Counted from the stretch's first letter, positions 24,520-31,625 are shown. The stretch is DNA of 33,276 nucleotides from Oscillospiraceae bacterium (GCA_017452505.1 JAFTMI010000006.1:1-33276); one strand, 5' to 3'. A program made the numbers and translations. Notes: a model not told the origin generated them from the letters alone.

Positions 24520-25851
24520 TTACTCCTCCTTGTCGCCCTTTTGGCGAATGGTAATGCGCACAGGGGTTCCCTGCAGACCGAATACCTCACGGATCTGATT
24601 TTCCAAATATCTTTGATAAGAGAAGTGGAACAGTCTTGCATCGTTGCAGAAAATCACAAAATGGGGGGGCTTTGTACCTGCCTGGGTCATATAGTAGATC
24701 TTCAGCCGGCGACCCTTATCGGAGGGAGGCTGCACCCGGGCGGTGGCTTCTGCCAAGATGGAGTTCAGCGCGCCGGTAGTAATACGGCTGGTGTTCTGCT
24801 TGTGCACATCCTGGATCACCTGGAACAGCTTGTCCACACGGGAACCGGTGAGGGCGGACAGAAACACCACAGGGGCATAGGTCATATAGCTTAGGCCGTC
24901 ACGGACAGCCAGCTCCTTATCCCGCATGGTATTGGTTTCCTTGTCGGCAACAGCGTCCCATTTGTTCACAACAATGATAGCCGCTTTGCCAGCCTCATGG
25001 ACAAGGCCTGCGATCTTGGTATCCTGCTCGGTAACACCGTCGTTGGCATCTATAAGGATCAGGCACACATCCGCCCGCTCAATAGCCGCAACGGTACGCA
25101 TATTGGAGAATTTCTCGATGATATCGTCCACCTTGCTCTTGCGGCGCATACCGGCGGTATCAATAAAGCAATATTTACCTGTTTCATTTTCAAATTCGGA
25201 GTCGATGGCATCCCGGGTCGTGCCGGCAATATTGGACACGATCACCCGCTCCTCGCCCAAAATCCGGTTTAAAAGGCTGCTCTTTCCCACATTGGGCTTG
25301 CCAACGATTGCCACCTTGATGACATCGCTTTCTTCTTCCTCTTCTTCTGCTTCCGGGAACTGCTCCAAACACCAATCCAACAGATCACCGGTACCGTGAC
25401 CGTGGATAGCAGACACTTCAAACAGGTCACCGATGCCCAGTGCATAGAACTCGTACACATCCGGATTCACCGGGCCGATGGCATCACACTTGTTCACAGC
25501 CAGCGCCACAGGCTTGCCGGACTTCCGGAGCATGGTAGCCACATCCTGGTCGGCAGCGGTCACACCGGTCTGCACATCCACCACCATCACGATACAATCA
25601 GCCAATTCAATACCGATCTCTGCCTGGCGGCGCATAAATTTCAGCATATCATTCTCGGTACCCGGCTCGATACCGCCGGTATCCACCAAGGAAAAGCTTC
25701 TGCCACACCACTCGCAATCTCCGTAAATACGGTCACGGGTGACACCGGGAGTATCCTCCACAATAGAGGTCCTGCGACCGGTGAGCTTATTAAACAGCAT
25801 GGACTTACCCACATTGGGACGACCTACGATCGCAACCAGAGGTTTTGCCAT
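24520..25851 (-). CDS. der: Ribosome-assembly GTPase Der (EngA)
   Basis: 443 residues with two tandem GTPase domains. The first has GRPNVGKSMLFNKL and DTGG; the second has GKPNVGKSSLLNRIL and DTAGMRRKSKVDD. Both carry NKxD motifs (NKCD, NKWD), and a C-terminal KH-like domain begins near residue 350. Der is needed for 50S subunit maturation. ATG is preceded by an AGGAG site. First gene of the der-plsY-ABC unit. Confidence 0.97.
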   Translation of the reverse strand: MAKPLVAIVGRPNVGKSMLFNKLTGRRTSIVEDTPGVTRDRIYGDCEWCGRSFSLVDTGGIEPGTENDMLKFMRRQAEIGIELADCIVMVVDVQTGVTAADQDVATMLRKSGKPVALAVNKCDAIGPVNPDVYEFYALGIGDLFEVSAIHGHGTGDLLDWCLEQFPEAEEEEEESDVIKVAIVGKPNVGKSSLLNRILGEERVIVSNIAGTTRDAIDSEFENETGKYCFIDTAGMRRKSKVDDIIEKFSNMRTVAAIERADVCLILIDANDGVTEQDTKIAGLVHEAGKAAIIVVNKWDAVADKETNTMRDKELAVRDGLSYMTYAPVVFLSALTGSRVDKLFQVIQDVHKQNTSRITTGALNSILAEATARVQPPSDKGRRLKIYYMTQAGTKPPHFVIFCNDARLFHFSYQRYLENQIREVFGLQGTPVRITIRQKGDKEE

Positions 25852-25877
25852 AGGAAACCACTCCTCTCTTCGAAATA

Positions 25878-25906
25878 ATTATCGCATGAAACTATGAACA
25901 AATCAA
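25878..25906 (-). promoter_or_regulatory. Promoter of der
   Basis: On the minus strand, TTGATT (25906-25901), 17-base spacer, GATAAT (25883-25878), with a TG extension (TGCGATAAT). It stands between der and the L32 terminator. Confidence 0.6.
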
Positions 25907-25953
25907 CGCAAATCCTGTCGATTCACATAAGTTTTACAATTTGGTTATAAATG

Positions 25954-25983
25954 GAAAAAGAGGAAGGCAGCACGCCTTCCTCT
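25954..25983 (-). terminator. Terminator of the DUF177-rpmF unit
   Basis: AGAGGAAGGC (25959-25968) pairs with 25974-25983 around a five-base loop, followed on the minus strand by a T-run at 25958-25954. Confidence 0.9.
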
Positions 25984-26005
25984 CAGCTTACGCTTTTTTC
26001 CAGCC

Positions 26006-26191
26006 TTACTCAGCCTTAGCTTCCAGGACCTGGCGGCCATTGTAGGTACCGCAAGCCTTGCAAGCTCTATGAGGCATAACGGGCTCACCGCACTTGGGGC
26101 AAACAGCCACACTGGGGGCGGACAGCTTCCAGTTGGAACCGCGGCGCTTGTCACGGCGGGCGCTGGACACTTTACACTTAGGGACAGCCAT
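26006..26191 (-). CDS. rpmF: 50S ribosomal protein L32
   Basis: 61 residues beginning MAVPKCKVSSARRDKRRGSNW, with the zinc ribbon CPKCG (31-35) and CKACG (44-48) and the ending YNGRQVLE. The ATG at 26191 has an AGGAGG site eight bases upstream; a longer frame from 26212 would start upstream of that site. It follows the DUF177 gene, the usual pair in many bacteria. Confidence 0.97.
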   Translation of the reverse strand: MAVPKCKVSSARRDKRRGSNWKLSAPSVAVCPKCGEPVMPHRACKACGTYNGRQVLEAKAE

Positions 26192-26239
26192 TTGAGACAC
26201 CTCCTTGGTCAAACTGCTTTTTACAGCATTCTTTGTTTA

Positions 26240-26740
26240 CTACTTATCGAGAAGCTGCCTTAAAGCAGCAAAACGGGGATCGAGCTCCTTCTGGCAAGTG
26301 CAGGGACCATCGTTGAGGTTCTTGCCGCATCTGCAGCAAAGACCTTTACAGTCCTCTTTACACAGCAGTTTGGAGTCCATATTCAGGACAAAAACCGTCC
26401 GGACAATGTCATCCAAATCAGCAGTGTCTGCCTCCAGGGGGAAAACCCATTCATCTTCGCTGTCTTCGTTGGCAAGCTCAGCAACCAGCACCGCATCGAT
26501 GGGAATTTCCACATCCCGGTCAAAATCGGAAGCGCAGCGGTCGCAGGTTCCGTGAATACAGGTTTTGATCAAGCCCTTCATCACAAGAACTCCGGCGGTA
26601 TTGCGCACCGTGCCGCTGGCCAGCACCGGCTCACTAACCGGCTTGCTTGTGCCATACACAAGATCGCTCAGATCCACGCTGACAGAGTAGGCTACGCTTT
26701 CACCGGGACGGTCTATAATTGAAGACAGATCCAGTCGCAT
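26240..26740 (-). CDS. DUF177 (YceD-like) ribosome-associated protein
   Basis: 166 residues from MRLDLSSIIDRPGE. It contains CIHGTCDRCASDFDRDVEIPI, an acidic WVFPLEADTADLDDIVRTV block and a C-terminal Cys-rich segment (CKGLCCRCGKNLNDGPC). DUF177/YceD proteins are found with rpmF and are tied to 23S rRNA accumulation. The start at 26740 is chosen because a perfect promoter (26772-26800) lies across the longer frame that would begin at 26800, and a GAGGAGGGGG site precedes 26740. Confidence 0.9.
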   Translation of the reverse strand: MRLDLSSIIDRPGESVAYSVSVDLSDLVYGTSKPVSEPVLASGTVRNTAGVLVMKGLIKTCIHGTCDRCASDFDRDVEIPIDAVLVAELANEDSEDEWVFPLEADTADLDDIVRTVFVLNMDSKLLCKEDCKGLCCRCGKNLNDGPCTCQKELDPRFAALRQLLDK

Positions 26741-26771
26741 AGTATCCCCCTCCTCACAGTCGTGCTTAGCT

Positions 26772-26800
26772 ATTATATAGGCAAATTCCCTGTTTGTCAA
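26772..26800 (-). promoter_or_regulatory. Consensus promoter of the DUF177-rpmF unit
   Basis: On the minus strand, TTGACA (26800-26795) and TATAAT (26777-26772), both perfect, with a 17-base spacer. Transcription should begin about 25 bases before the ATG. Confidence 0.85.
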
Positions 26801-26815
26801 ACATTATTTTTACAT

Positions 26816-27898
26816 TTATTTGGGTTTTTTCAGAAAAATCTTCTCTGCACACAATCCATCGGCACTTTCCCAAAAAAGACGGAATGCAGTGGGCAGGGCT
26901 ATTTGCGCGTTGATCTCCTCGGCTGTCAGCCAAAGATAATCGCCGCCGCAGTTTGCCGTTTCCACATAAGTTCCACACATATCCCATTCTATATGGGTAA
27001 ATACGTGTTTTCGCTCCACTTGTACCAGAATTTCTTTCGGTTTTACTCCGAGCTTCTCCACTTCCGCCAGTGTTTCCCGGATATTCAGTTTCCCCGGCAC
27101 ATTGGGAAACTGCCAAAGGCCTGCCAGCAACCCTTTATTGGGTCGTTTTTCCAGCGCAAAACGGCCATCGCAGTATAGGATCAGTACTGTTTTCTGTTCT
27201 ACCTTTCGTTGCTTGGGGGGAGATTTTTTCGGAAGACTTGGCGCAGTTCCCCTCCGATAGCCCAAGCAGAAGGGATTGCAGGGGCAATTCTCGCAATCCG
27301 GCAGGCGGTTTGGTCCGCAAAGGGTCGCGCCCAGCTCCATCAAAGCCTGAGTGAAGTCCCCTGCCCTGTCCGGATAGATTTTTTCCAATTCCTCACGGGC
27401 AGACTTTTTGAAAGCAGGTGTATCAATGGGGGTATCGTCGTCAGTAAGCCTGGACAAAACCCTCAGCACATTGCCGTCCACCGCCGGGGTCTTTTGGTTA
27501 AAGGCAATGGAGCTAATAGCACCGGCGGTATAATCGCCAATGCCGGGCAAGCTGCGGATCTGGCTGTATTCGTTGGGGAATATGCCATTATATTGATCTA
27601 CGATCTGCTGGGCGGCTTTTTTCAGATTTCGTACCCGGCTGTAATATCCCAGACCCTCCCATAGCTTATGGAGGACATCATCGTCGCAGTTTGCCAAATC
27701 TGCAATTGTAGGGAGTTTTTCCAAAAAACGGGCATAATAGCCTTTCACAGCCTCTACCCGGGTCTGCTGGAGCATGATCTCAGACACCCAAATGTGATAA
27801 GGGTCTTTGTCCCGCCGCCAGGGCAGTTCCCGGTGTCCTGCATCATACCAGGGAAGCAGTGCCCCCGGCAGCTTGGCAAGTATTGCATTTTTCGCCAT
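26816..27898 (-). CDS. mutY: A/G-specific adenine glycosylase MutY
   Basis: 360 residues with the helix-hairpin-helix glycosylase core: RELPWRRDKDPYHIWVSEIMLQQTRVEAV, GLGYYSRVRNLKKAA, and LPGIGDYTAGAISSIAFNQKTPAVDGNVLRVLSR with its catalytic Asp. Four Cys at CGPNRLPDCENCPCNPFC would bind the 4Fe-4S cluster; the first gap is seven residues rather than the classic six. The C-terminal part is the NUDIX-like 8-oxoG recognition domain. MutY removes adenine opposite 8-oxoguanine. ATG 27898 has an AAGGAGG site seven bases upstream; GTG 27904 is too close to it. Single-gene unit. Confidence 0.95.
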   Translation of the reverse strand: MAKNAILAKLPGALLPWYDAGHRELPWRRDKDPYHIWVSEIMLQQTRVEAVKGYYARFLEKLPTIADLANCDDDVLHKLWEGLGYYSRVRNLKKAAQQIVDQYNGIFPNEYSQIRSLPGIGDYTAGAISSIAFNQKTPAVDGNVLRVLSRLTDDDTPIDTPAFKKSAREELEKIYPDRAGDFTQALMELGATLCGPNRLPDCENCPCNPFCLGYRRGTAPSLPKKSPPKQRKVEQKTVLILYCDGRFALEKRPNKGLLAGLWQFPNVPGKLNIRETLAEVEKLGVKPKEILVQVERKHVFTHIEWDMCGTYVETANCGGDYLWLTAEEINAQIALPTAFRLFWESADGLCAEKIFLKKPK

Positions 27899-27924
27899 GG
27901 GCACACCTCCTTTTTTGTCTAATT

Positions 27925-27954
27925 ATTTTACAACAACGGACTCTTTTATGTCAA
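27925..27954 (-). promoter_or_regulatory. Promoter of mutY
   Basis: On the minus strand, TTGACA (27954-27949), 18-base spacer, TAAAAT (27930-27925). Confidence 0.6.
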
Positions 27955-28000
27955 GGTCGAAGGCATTTAGAAAAATATGTGAAAATTCCGAAAAAAAGGC

Positions 28001-28029
28001 TTGCATTTTGATTTTAGATGTGTTATTAT
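28001..28029 (+). promoter_or_regulatory. Promoter of tRNA-Arg
   Basis: TTGCAT (28001-28006), 17-base spacer, TATTAT (28024-28029), about 25 bases before the mature tRNA 5' end. Confidence 0.7.
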
Positions 28030-28056
28030 ACTTTGGCACTTGAGAAAAGTGTGTAT

Positions 28057-28133
28057 GCGCCGATAGCTCAGTTGGATAGAGTGACTGGCTACGAACCAGT
28101 AGGTCGGGGGTTCGAGTCCCTTTCGGCGTACCA
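28057..28133 (+). tRNA. tRNA-Arg (anticodon ACG), CCA encoded
   Basis: A complete cloverleaf: acceptor GCGCCGA pairs with TCGGCGT (one G-U at the end), D-arm with AGCTCAGTTGGATAGAG, anticodon stem ACTGG/CCAGT around CTACGAA giving ACG, and T-arm GGGGGTTCGAGTCCC-like. The 3' ACCA is encoded. ACG should be read as ICG after deamination and decode CGU, CGC and CGA. A terminator follows directly. Confidence 0.96.
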
Positions 28134-28171
28134 AAAAATCCAGATACCCAAATGGGTATCTGGATTTTTTG
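28134..28171 (+). terminator. Terminator of tRNA-Arg
   Basis: A long perfect stem of AATCCAGATACCCA with its complement and a two-base loop, flanked by A-run and T-run, starting right after the CCA. Confidence 0.92.
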
Positions 28172-28174
28172 TTG

Positions 28175-28291
28175 CCGAGGGACTCGAAGATCATAAATGC
28201 AATATGCCAGTGGCATATTGCTGCCACCAGTACAAACACTGGTGGCTACCTTACATTTGCAAAGCAAATGCACGAGTCCCTTTCGGCGTAC
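28175..28291. repeat. Hairpin-rich element bounded by copies of the tRNA-Arg 3' end
   Basis: The left end CCGAGGGACTCGAA (28175-28188) is an inverted copy of the tRNA T-arm region (two bases shorter). The right end CGAGTCCCTTTCGGCGTAC (28273-28291) repeats tRNA bases 28113-28131 exactly. Between them are three perfect hairpins: 28199-28221 (10 bp), 28223-28246 (9 bp) and 28254-28270 (7 bp). No coding frame is convincing. It resembles a miniature inverted-repeat element or an att-site scar. Confidence 0.7.
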
Positions 28292-28308
28292 GCCGCCCGT
28301 AGGGCGGC
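28292..28308. repeat. GC hairpin next to the tRNA-derived element
   Basis: GCCGCCC (28292-28298) pairs with GGGCGGC (28302-28308) around GTA. No T-run follows. It directly abuts the right copy of the tRNA 3' end. Confidence 0.8.
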
Positions 28309-28354
28309 ATATCCCACTCACCACAACAATGGGCCGGTAATTACATTTTCCCTC

Positions 28355-28383
28355 TTGTTTTTTTCGAAAGAAGAGGTTATAAT
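28355..28383 (+). promoter_or_regulatory. Promoter of the DUF1858 gene
   Basis: TTGTTT (28355-28360), 17-base spacer, TATAAT (28378-28383). An in-frame ATG at 28384 would be right at the -10 edge, which supports the start at 28414. Confidence 0.7.
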
Positions 28384-28413
28384 ATGGCAAGAAAAAGATT
28401 AGGAGGTCATATT

Positions 28414-28650
28414 ATGGCTGTTAAAATTGAAAAAGAAACCATTATCGGTGATGTTTTGGACATCGCACCCCACGCTGCACCTTTGTTCTTCGCAATCGGT
28501 ATGCACTGCCTGGGCTGCCCCTCTTCCCGCGGTGAGACCGTGGAAGAAGCCTGCGCTGTTCACGGCATCGACTGTGAGCCTTTCCTGGCTCAGCTGAATC
28601 ACTTCCTGGAGGCCTATGAGGCTGACCAGGCTGAGAAGGCAGAAAAGTAA
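28414..28650 (+). CDS. DUF1858 redox-disulfide domain protein
   Basis: 78 residues: MAVKIEKETIIGDVLDIAPHAAPLFFAIGMHCLGCPSSRGETVEEACAVHGID. The HCLGCPSS motif is the CxxC of the DUF1858 / hybrid-cluster-protein-associated domain (TIGR03980). These small proteins are common in anaerobes and are thought to act in redox or metal-cluster chemistry, but their job is not established. ATG 28414 follows AGGAGG by seven bases. No hybrid-cluster protein gene is nearby. It has its own promoter and is followed by the palindromic element at 28659-28774. Confidence 0.9.
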   Translation: MAVKIEKETIIGDVLDIAPHAAPLFFAIGMHCLGCPSSRGETVEEACAVHGIDCEPFLAQLNHFLEAYEADQAEKAEK

Positions 28651-28658
28651 AATCCCAC

Positions 28659-28774
28659 ACCATCCCGTTTGCGATAAACACAACCTTGCGGAATCCCTAT
28701 TCAGGGAGGAGATTGCCACACCAGTCTGCGGACTGGTTCGCAATGACGCGTGTATTGTGTTTCGCCGGGATGGT
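28659..28774. repeat. Nested inverted-repeat element containing a REP-like core
   Basis: Outer arms ACCATCCCG (28659-28667) and CGGGATGGT (28766-28774); second arms AAACACAA (28676-28683) and TTGTGTTT (28755-28762); a CCCT/AGGG hairpin near 28694-28706; and a GAGATTGCCAC...CGCAATGAC core at 28709-28747 with its own ACCAGT/ACTGGT stem. It fills the gap between the DUF1858 gene and trmK and has no coding frame. Confidence 0.75.
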
Positions 28775-28794
28775 ATTTTTTATGAGGTAAGTGT

Positions 28795-29463
28795 ATGAAG
28801 ATCCCCCTGTCAAGCCGGCTCTTGGCCTGCTGCAGCTTTGTTTCCCCCGGTGATCGGGTGGCGGATATCGGCTGCGACCACGGGTACTTAGGTATTTATT
28901 TGCTGCACAAGGGCATTGCCAGCGCAGTAATCGCATCTGACATCAATGAAGGCCCTCTGCAAAGCGCTGTCCGCAACAGTGAGAAATTCGGTGTGCGGGA
29001 CAAAATCAGCTTTTATCTTTCCGACGGTGTGCGAAATATCCCCAGGGAATTTGATACCATGGTATGTGCCGGAATGGGTGGGGATACGATGGTATCCATT
29101 CTCTCTGCCGCACCCTGGCTGCAAAGCAAGCAGTATCGGCTGATCCTGCAATGCCAATCCAAGACACCGCTGCTGCGGAAGTATTTGTCGGATACCGGCT
29201 GGCGAATTGCCCAAGAAAAAGTCTTGAAGGATGGCAAATTCCTCTATACTGTGATGGAGGTTCTTTGGCAGCCGGATTCTCCCAAGCTGACCCCGGCACA
29301 ATGCTACATCCCCCCTGCCCTAATTGAATCAGAGGAAGCCGTTGCTTATCGAAAGTGGGTCGTGGAAGGTTTGCGGATCGCCACTGCCCACACCGATGAT
29401 GCAGAGAAAAAGCAGATTCTAAAAGAGCTGGAGATTGCCACGTCGCTTCGCTCCTCGCAATGA
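28795..29463 (+). CDS. trmK: tRNA (adenine-22-N1)-methyltransferase TrmK
   Basis: 222 residues of a class I SAM methyltransferase: SSRLLACCSFVSPGDRVADIGCDHGYLGIYLL (SAM motif), ASDINEGPLQSAVRN, and DTMVCAGMGGDTMVSIL, then PLLRKYLSDTGWRIAQEKVLKDGKFLYTVMEV. The family methylates A22 of some tRNAs. Its neighbour, a Nif3-like gene, is the standard partner in Firmicutes. A GAGG site is seven bases before the ATG, just past the palindromic element. The last ten or so codons and the stop fall in a REP-like repeat (29431-29464), so the C-terminus (IATSLRSSQ) is probably not ancestral. Confidence 0.93.
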   Translation: MKIPLSSRLLACCSFVSPGDRVADIGCDHGYLGIYLLHKGIASAVIASDINEGPLQSAVRNSEKFGVRDKISFYLSDGVRNIPREFDTMVCAGMGGDTMVSILSAAPWLQSKQYRLILQCQSKTPLLRKYLSDTGWRIAQEKVLKDGKFLYTVMEVLWQPDSPKLTPAQCYIPPALIESEEAVAYRKWVVEGLRIATAHTDDAEKKQILKELEIATSLRSSQ

Positions 29464-29464
29464 C
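29431..29464. repeat. REP-like palindrome overlapping the 3' end of trmK
   Basis: GAGATTGCCAC at the left and CGCAATGAC at the right with an imperfect central stem; the ATTGC and GCAAT ends pair. It has the same ends as the core at 28709-28747 but a different middle. Confidence 0.8.
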
Positions 29465-29486
29465 AAGGAAGAATAGGAGATTATCT

Positions 29487-30257
29487 ATGACTACCGTTCA
29501 GGATATTTTACGATTTGTTGAGTCCATTGCGCCTCCTTCTTTGAAGATGGAGGGTGACAATGTAGGCCTTTTGTGCGGTCGGGCCGACAAGGAGGTCAAA
29601 ACCGTCTTGGTTGCCCTTGACCCCTTTCCCTCTGTATGCCGGGAGGCTGTGGCAGAAGGCGCTGACCTGCTGGTGACCCATCACCCCATCATTCACGGAA
29701 GCATCACATCTGTGACAGACCAGACCACCTATGGGCAGGCTATCTTGGAGCTGTTGGCTCACAACATTTCCGCTGTCAATGCCCACACCAATTTGGATTG
29801 CGCCGATGGCGGTGTCAATGACACTTTGGCTGCGCGCTTGGGTTTGTCCGAGATTCAGAAGATCTCTGTTGATCCCTATGGCCTTTTGCGGCAAGGACAG
29901 GTGGACGCCCAATCTTTGGAGGATTTCCTGGCCAAGGTGAAAGCAAATTTGGGCTGTGCCGGTCTACGGTATGCCGAGGGCGGCAAGGAAGTTCGAAAGG
30001 TAGCCGTGGGCGGCGGCTCCTGCGGCTCGGAGCTAGCAGCTGTGGCAGCGGCCGGGTGCGACACCTTTGTCACCGCTGACGTGAAATACAATCAATTTTG
30101 GGATGCACAAATGCTGGGTATCAATATGATCGATGCCGGTCATTTCCACACGGAGAATCCTGTGGTGGCTGTGCTGGCAGAGAAAATCCAGGCTGCATTC
30201 CCCCATATCCAGGTAAAAATCTCGAAAAACCACTGTGACTGTATGAAATTCTATTGA
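29487..30257 (+). CDS. Nif3-like dinuclear metal-center protein (DUF34)
   Basis: 256 residues from MTTVQDILRFVESIAPPSLKMEGDNVGLLCG. The metal-site motifs are visible: LVTHHPIIH (two His), HTNLDCADGGVND, and near the end DVKYNQFWDA and DAGHFHTENPVV. It is the short version without the central insertion of B. subtilis YqfO. The family binds two metals and has been proposed to act as a hydrolase; the function is not settled. ATG 29487 has an AGGAG site seven bases upstream. It follows trmK by 23 bases. Confidence 0.93.
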   Translation: MTTVQDILRFVESIAPPSLKMEGDNVGLLCGRADKEVKTVLVALDPFPSVCREAVAEGADLLVTHHPIIHGSITSVTDQTTYGQAILELLAHNISAVNAHTNLDCADGGVNDTLAARLGLSEIQKISVDPYGLLRQGQVDAQSLEDFLAKVKANLGCAGLRYAEGGKEVRKVAVGGGSCGSELAAVAAAGCDTFVTADVKYNQFWDAQMLGINMIDAGHFHTENPVVAVLAEKIQAAFPHIQVKISKNHCDCMKFY

Positions 30258-30282
30258 TTTTTCCGGTCTGTGGTGCTAAAAT
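30254..30282 (+). promoter_or_regulatory. Promoter of yebC
   Basis: TTGATT (30254-30259), 17-base spacer, TAAAAT (30277-30282). It overlaps the stop codon of the Nif3-like gene. Confidence 0.6.
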
Positions 30283-30315
30283 AGTTGCGATAATTTTTGA
30301 AGGGAAGAAAGAAAT

Positions 30316-31044
30316 ATGTCCGGACATTCCAAATGGCATAACATTCAAAAGACCAAGGGCGCACAGGACGCCAAGCGCGCTGCCGCCTTTACCAAGATCG
30401 CCAAGGAGCTGATCGTGGCTGTGAAGGAGGGCGGCGGCATCACCGATCCTGCCAACAACTCCCGTTTGGCTACTGTCATCACCAAGGCCAAGGCTGCTAA
30501 CATGCCCAACGATAACATCAAGCGTTGCCTGGAGAAGGCTGCAGGCGGTGGCGGCGGCGACAGCTATGAAACCATTACCTACGAAGGCTACGGCCCCGGC
30601 GGTGTTGCTGTGATCGTAGAAACTATGACCGACAACCGCAACCGTACCGCAGGTTCTATGCGCCATCACTTCGACAAGTTCGGCGGCAACCTGGGCGCTT
30701 CCGGCTGTGTGGCATGGAGCTTTGACAAGAAGGGTGTGCTGGTCATCGACAACGAAGACGGCGACTACGACGAAGAAGAAGTTATGATGGACGCAATGGA
30801 TGCCGGCGCTGATGATTTTGAGGCCGAGGAAGATTGCTTCACCATCTACACCCTCCCCGATGATTTCAACGACGTTGTTGCCAAGCTGGATAAGTACAAC
30901 TTCGTTTCCGCGCAGATCGAGATGGTCCCCCAGAACTATCAGAAGCTGGAATCCGAAGAGCAGGCTACCCAGATGCAGAAGCTCATCGACGCTATGGAAG
31001 ATGACGACGATGTGCAGAACGTGTGGCACAACTGGGAAGAGTAA
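30316..31044 (+). CDS. yebC: YebC/PmpR (TACO1) family protein
   Basis: 242 residues opening MSGHSKWHNIQKTKGAQDAKRAAAFTKIAKEL, with the family segments NMPNDNIKRCLEKA, YEGYGPGGVAVIVE and TDNRNRTAGSMRHHFDKFGGNLG. YebC proteins have been described as transcription regulators, and more recently as ribosome-associated factors that help at polyproline stretches. The C-terminal half is acidic. An AGGGAAG site lies upstream of the ATG. Own promoter and terminator. Confidence 0.96.
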   Translation: MSGHSKWHNIQKTKGAQDAKRAAAFTKIAKELIVAVKEGGGITDPANNSRLATVITKAKAANMPNDNIKRCLEKAAGGGGGDSYETITYEGYGPGGVAVIVETMTDNRNRTAGSMRHHFDKFGGNLGASGCVAWSFDKKGVLVIDNEDGDYDEEEVMMDAMDAGADDFEAEEDCFTIYTLPDDFNDVVAKLDKYNFVSAQIEMVPQNYQKLESEEQATQMQKLIDAMEDDDDVQNVWHNWEE

Positions 31045-31055
31045 TTCAAGAAGCA

Positions 31056-31090
31056 ATCCCCGGAGCAGATTTGCTCCGGGGATATTTTTA
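31056..31090. terminator. Terminator of yebC, shared with the convergent zinc-ribbon gene
   Basis: ATCCCCGGAGCA (31056-31067) pairs with 31072-31083 around GATT, followed by a T-rich run. The convergent gene stops at 31088. Confidence 0.92.
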
Positions 31091-31552
31091 TTGTTTGAAG
31101 TCGCCGCATTTCTTGCACTGGCCGTATTTCATAGGATTCTCCGTGCCGCATTTTTTACACACCCAATTTTCATCCACACTAATTTTTGGTGTGTCAGCAC
31201 CCATTATTTTTATTTTCTCGTTTATATCACGAAGATAATGTACAGTCTCACCATTGGCATACATGGCAATTGTGATTCGATATGCGCCTCTAATAAATAT
31301 CAAATATGCACATCCTGCAATTAGTGCATAAAAAACAATATAGGCCAACAAATTGTATATAAATCCACCTATGCTCTTAATGCTTTGCGCCGCTTCTACA
31401 ATTCCGATTATAAAAAGAACAAGCTCAAGAACCAGTATTATGTTGTATATCACAACAGCAACTTTATAAGTACGTTTTGCGGTATTTTTCAGTTCCTGGC
31501 CTACGTCCTTTGTGACATCCTCAACATCTCTTATGAAACGATAGTAAAACAT
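31088..31552 (-). CDS. Small membrane protein with C-terminal zinc ribbon
   Basis: 154 residues: a charged N-terminus (RFIRDVEDVTKDVGQELKN), two long hydrophobic spans (about 31-55 and 65-90), a cytosolic-type segment, and a C-terminal zinc ribbon with CKKCG at 132-136 and CKKCG at 146-150. I do not recognise a named family. The coding region is richer in A and T than its neighbours, which could mean recent arrival or weak codon selection. The ATG is preceded by a GGGGGGAGAG site. It is a single-gene unit. Confidence 0.85.
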   Translation of the reverse strand: MFYYRFIRDVEDVTKDVGQELKNTAKRTYKVAVVIYNIILVLELVLFIIGIVEAAQSIKSIGGFIYNLLAYIVFYALIAGCAYLIFIRGAYRITIAMYANGETVHYLRDINEKIKIMGADTPKISVDENWVCKKCGTENPMKYGQCKKCGDFKQ

Positions 31553-31581
31553 GCAGTCTCTCCCCCCTTTTATGATATATA

Positions 31582-31610
31582 ATTATATCAAATCCTTTAT
31601 TTTAAGTCAA
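31582..31610 (-). promoter_or_regulatory. Promoter of the zinc-ribbon membrane protein gene
   Basis: On the minus strand, TTGACT (31610-31605), 17-base spacer, TATAAT (31587-31582). Confidence 0.75.
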
Positions 31611-31625
31611 CGATTCCCAATATGC

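Noticed and set aside
28175-28308. Possible CRISPR array or second tRNA gene
   Set aside because: The hairpins differ in sequence and there are no regular spacers, so not CRISPR. Only the 3' end of the tRNA is repeated, with no D-arm or anticodon arm, so not a tRNA.
28169-28402. Short plus-strand frame between tRNA-Arg and the DUF1858 gene
   Set aside because: It lies wholly on the hairpin element, has no ribosome-binding site, and runs through the promoter of the next gene.
30800-31324. 174-codon plus-strand frame across the end of yebC
   Set aside because: A frame-shifted reading of yebC running through its terminator; no start signal.
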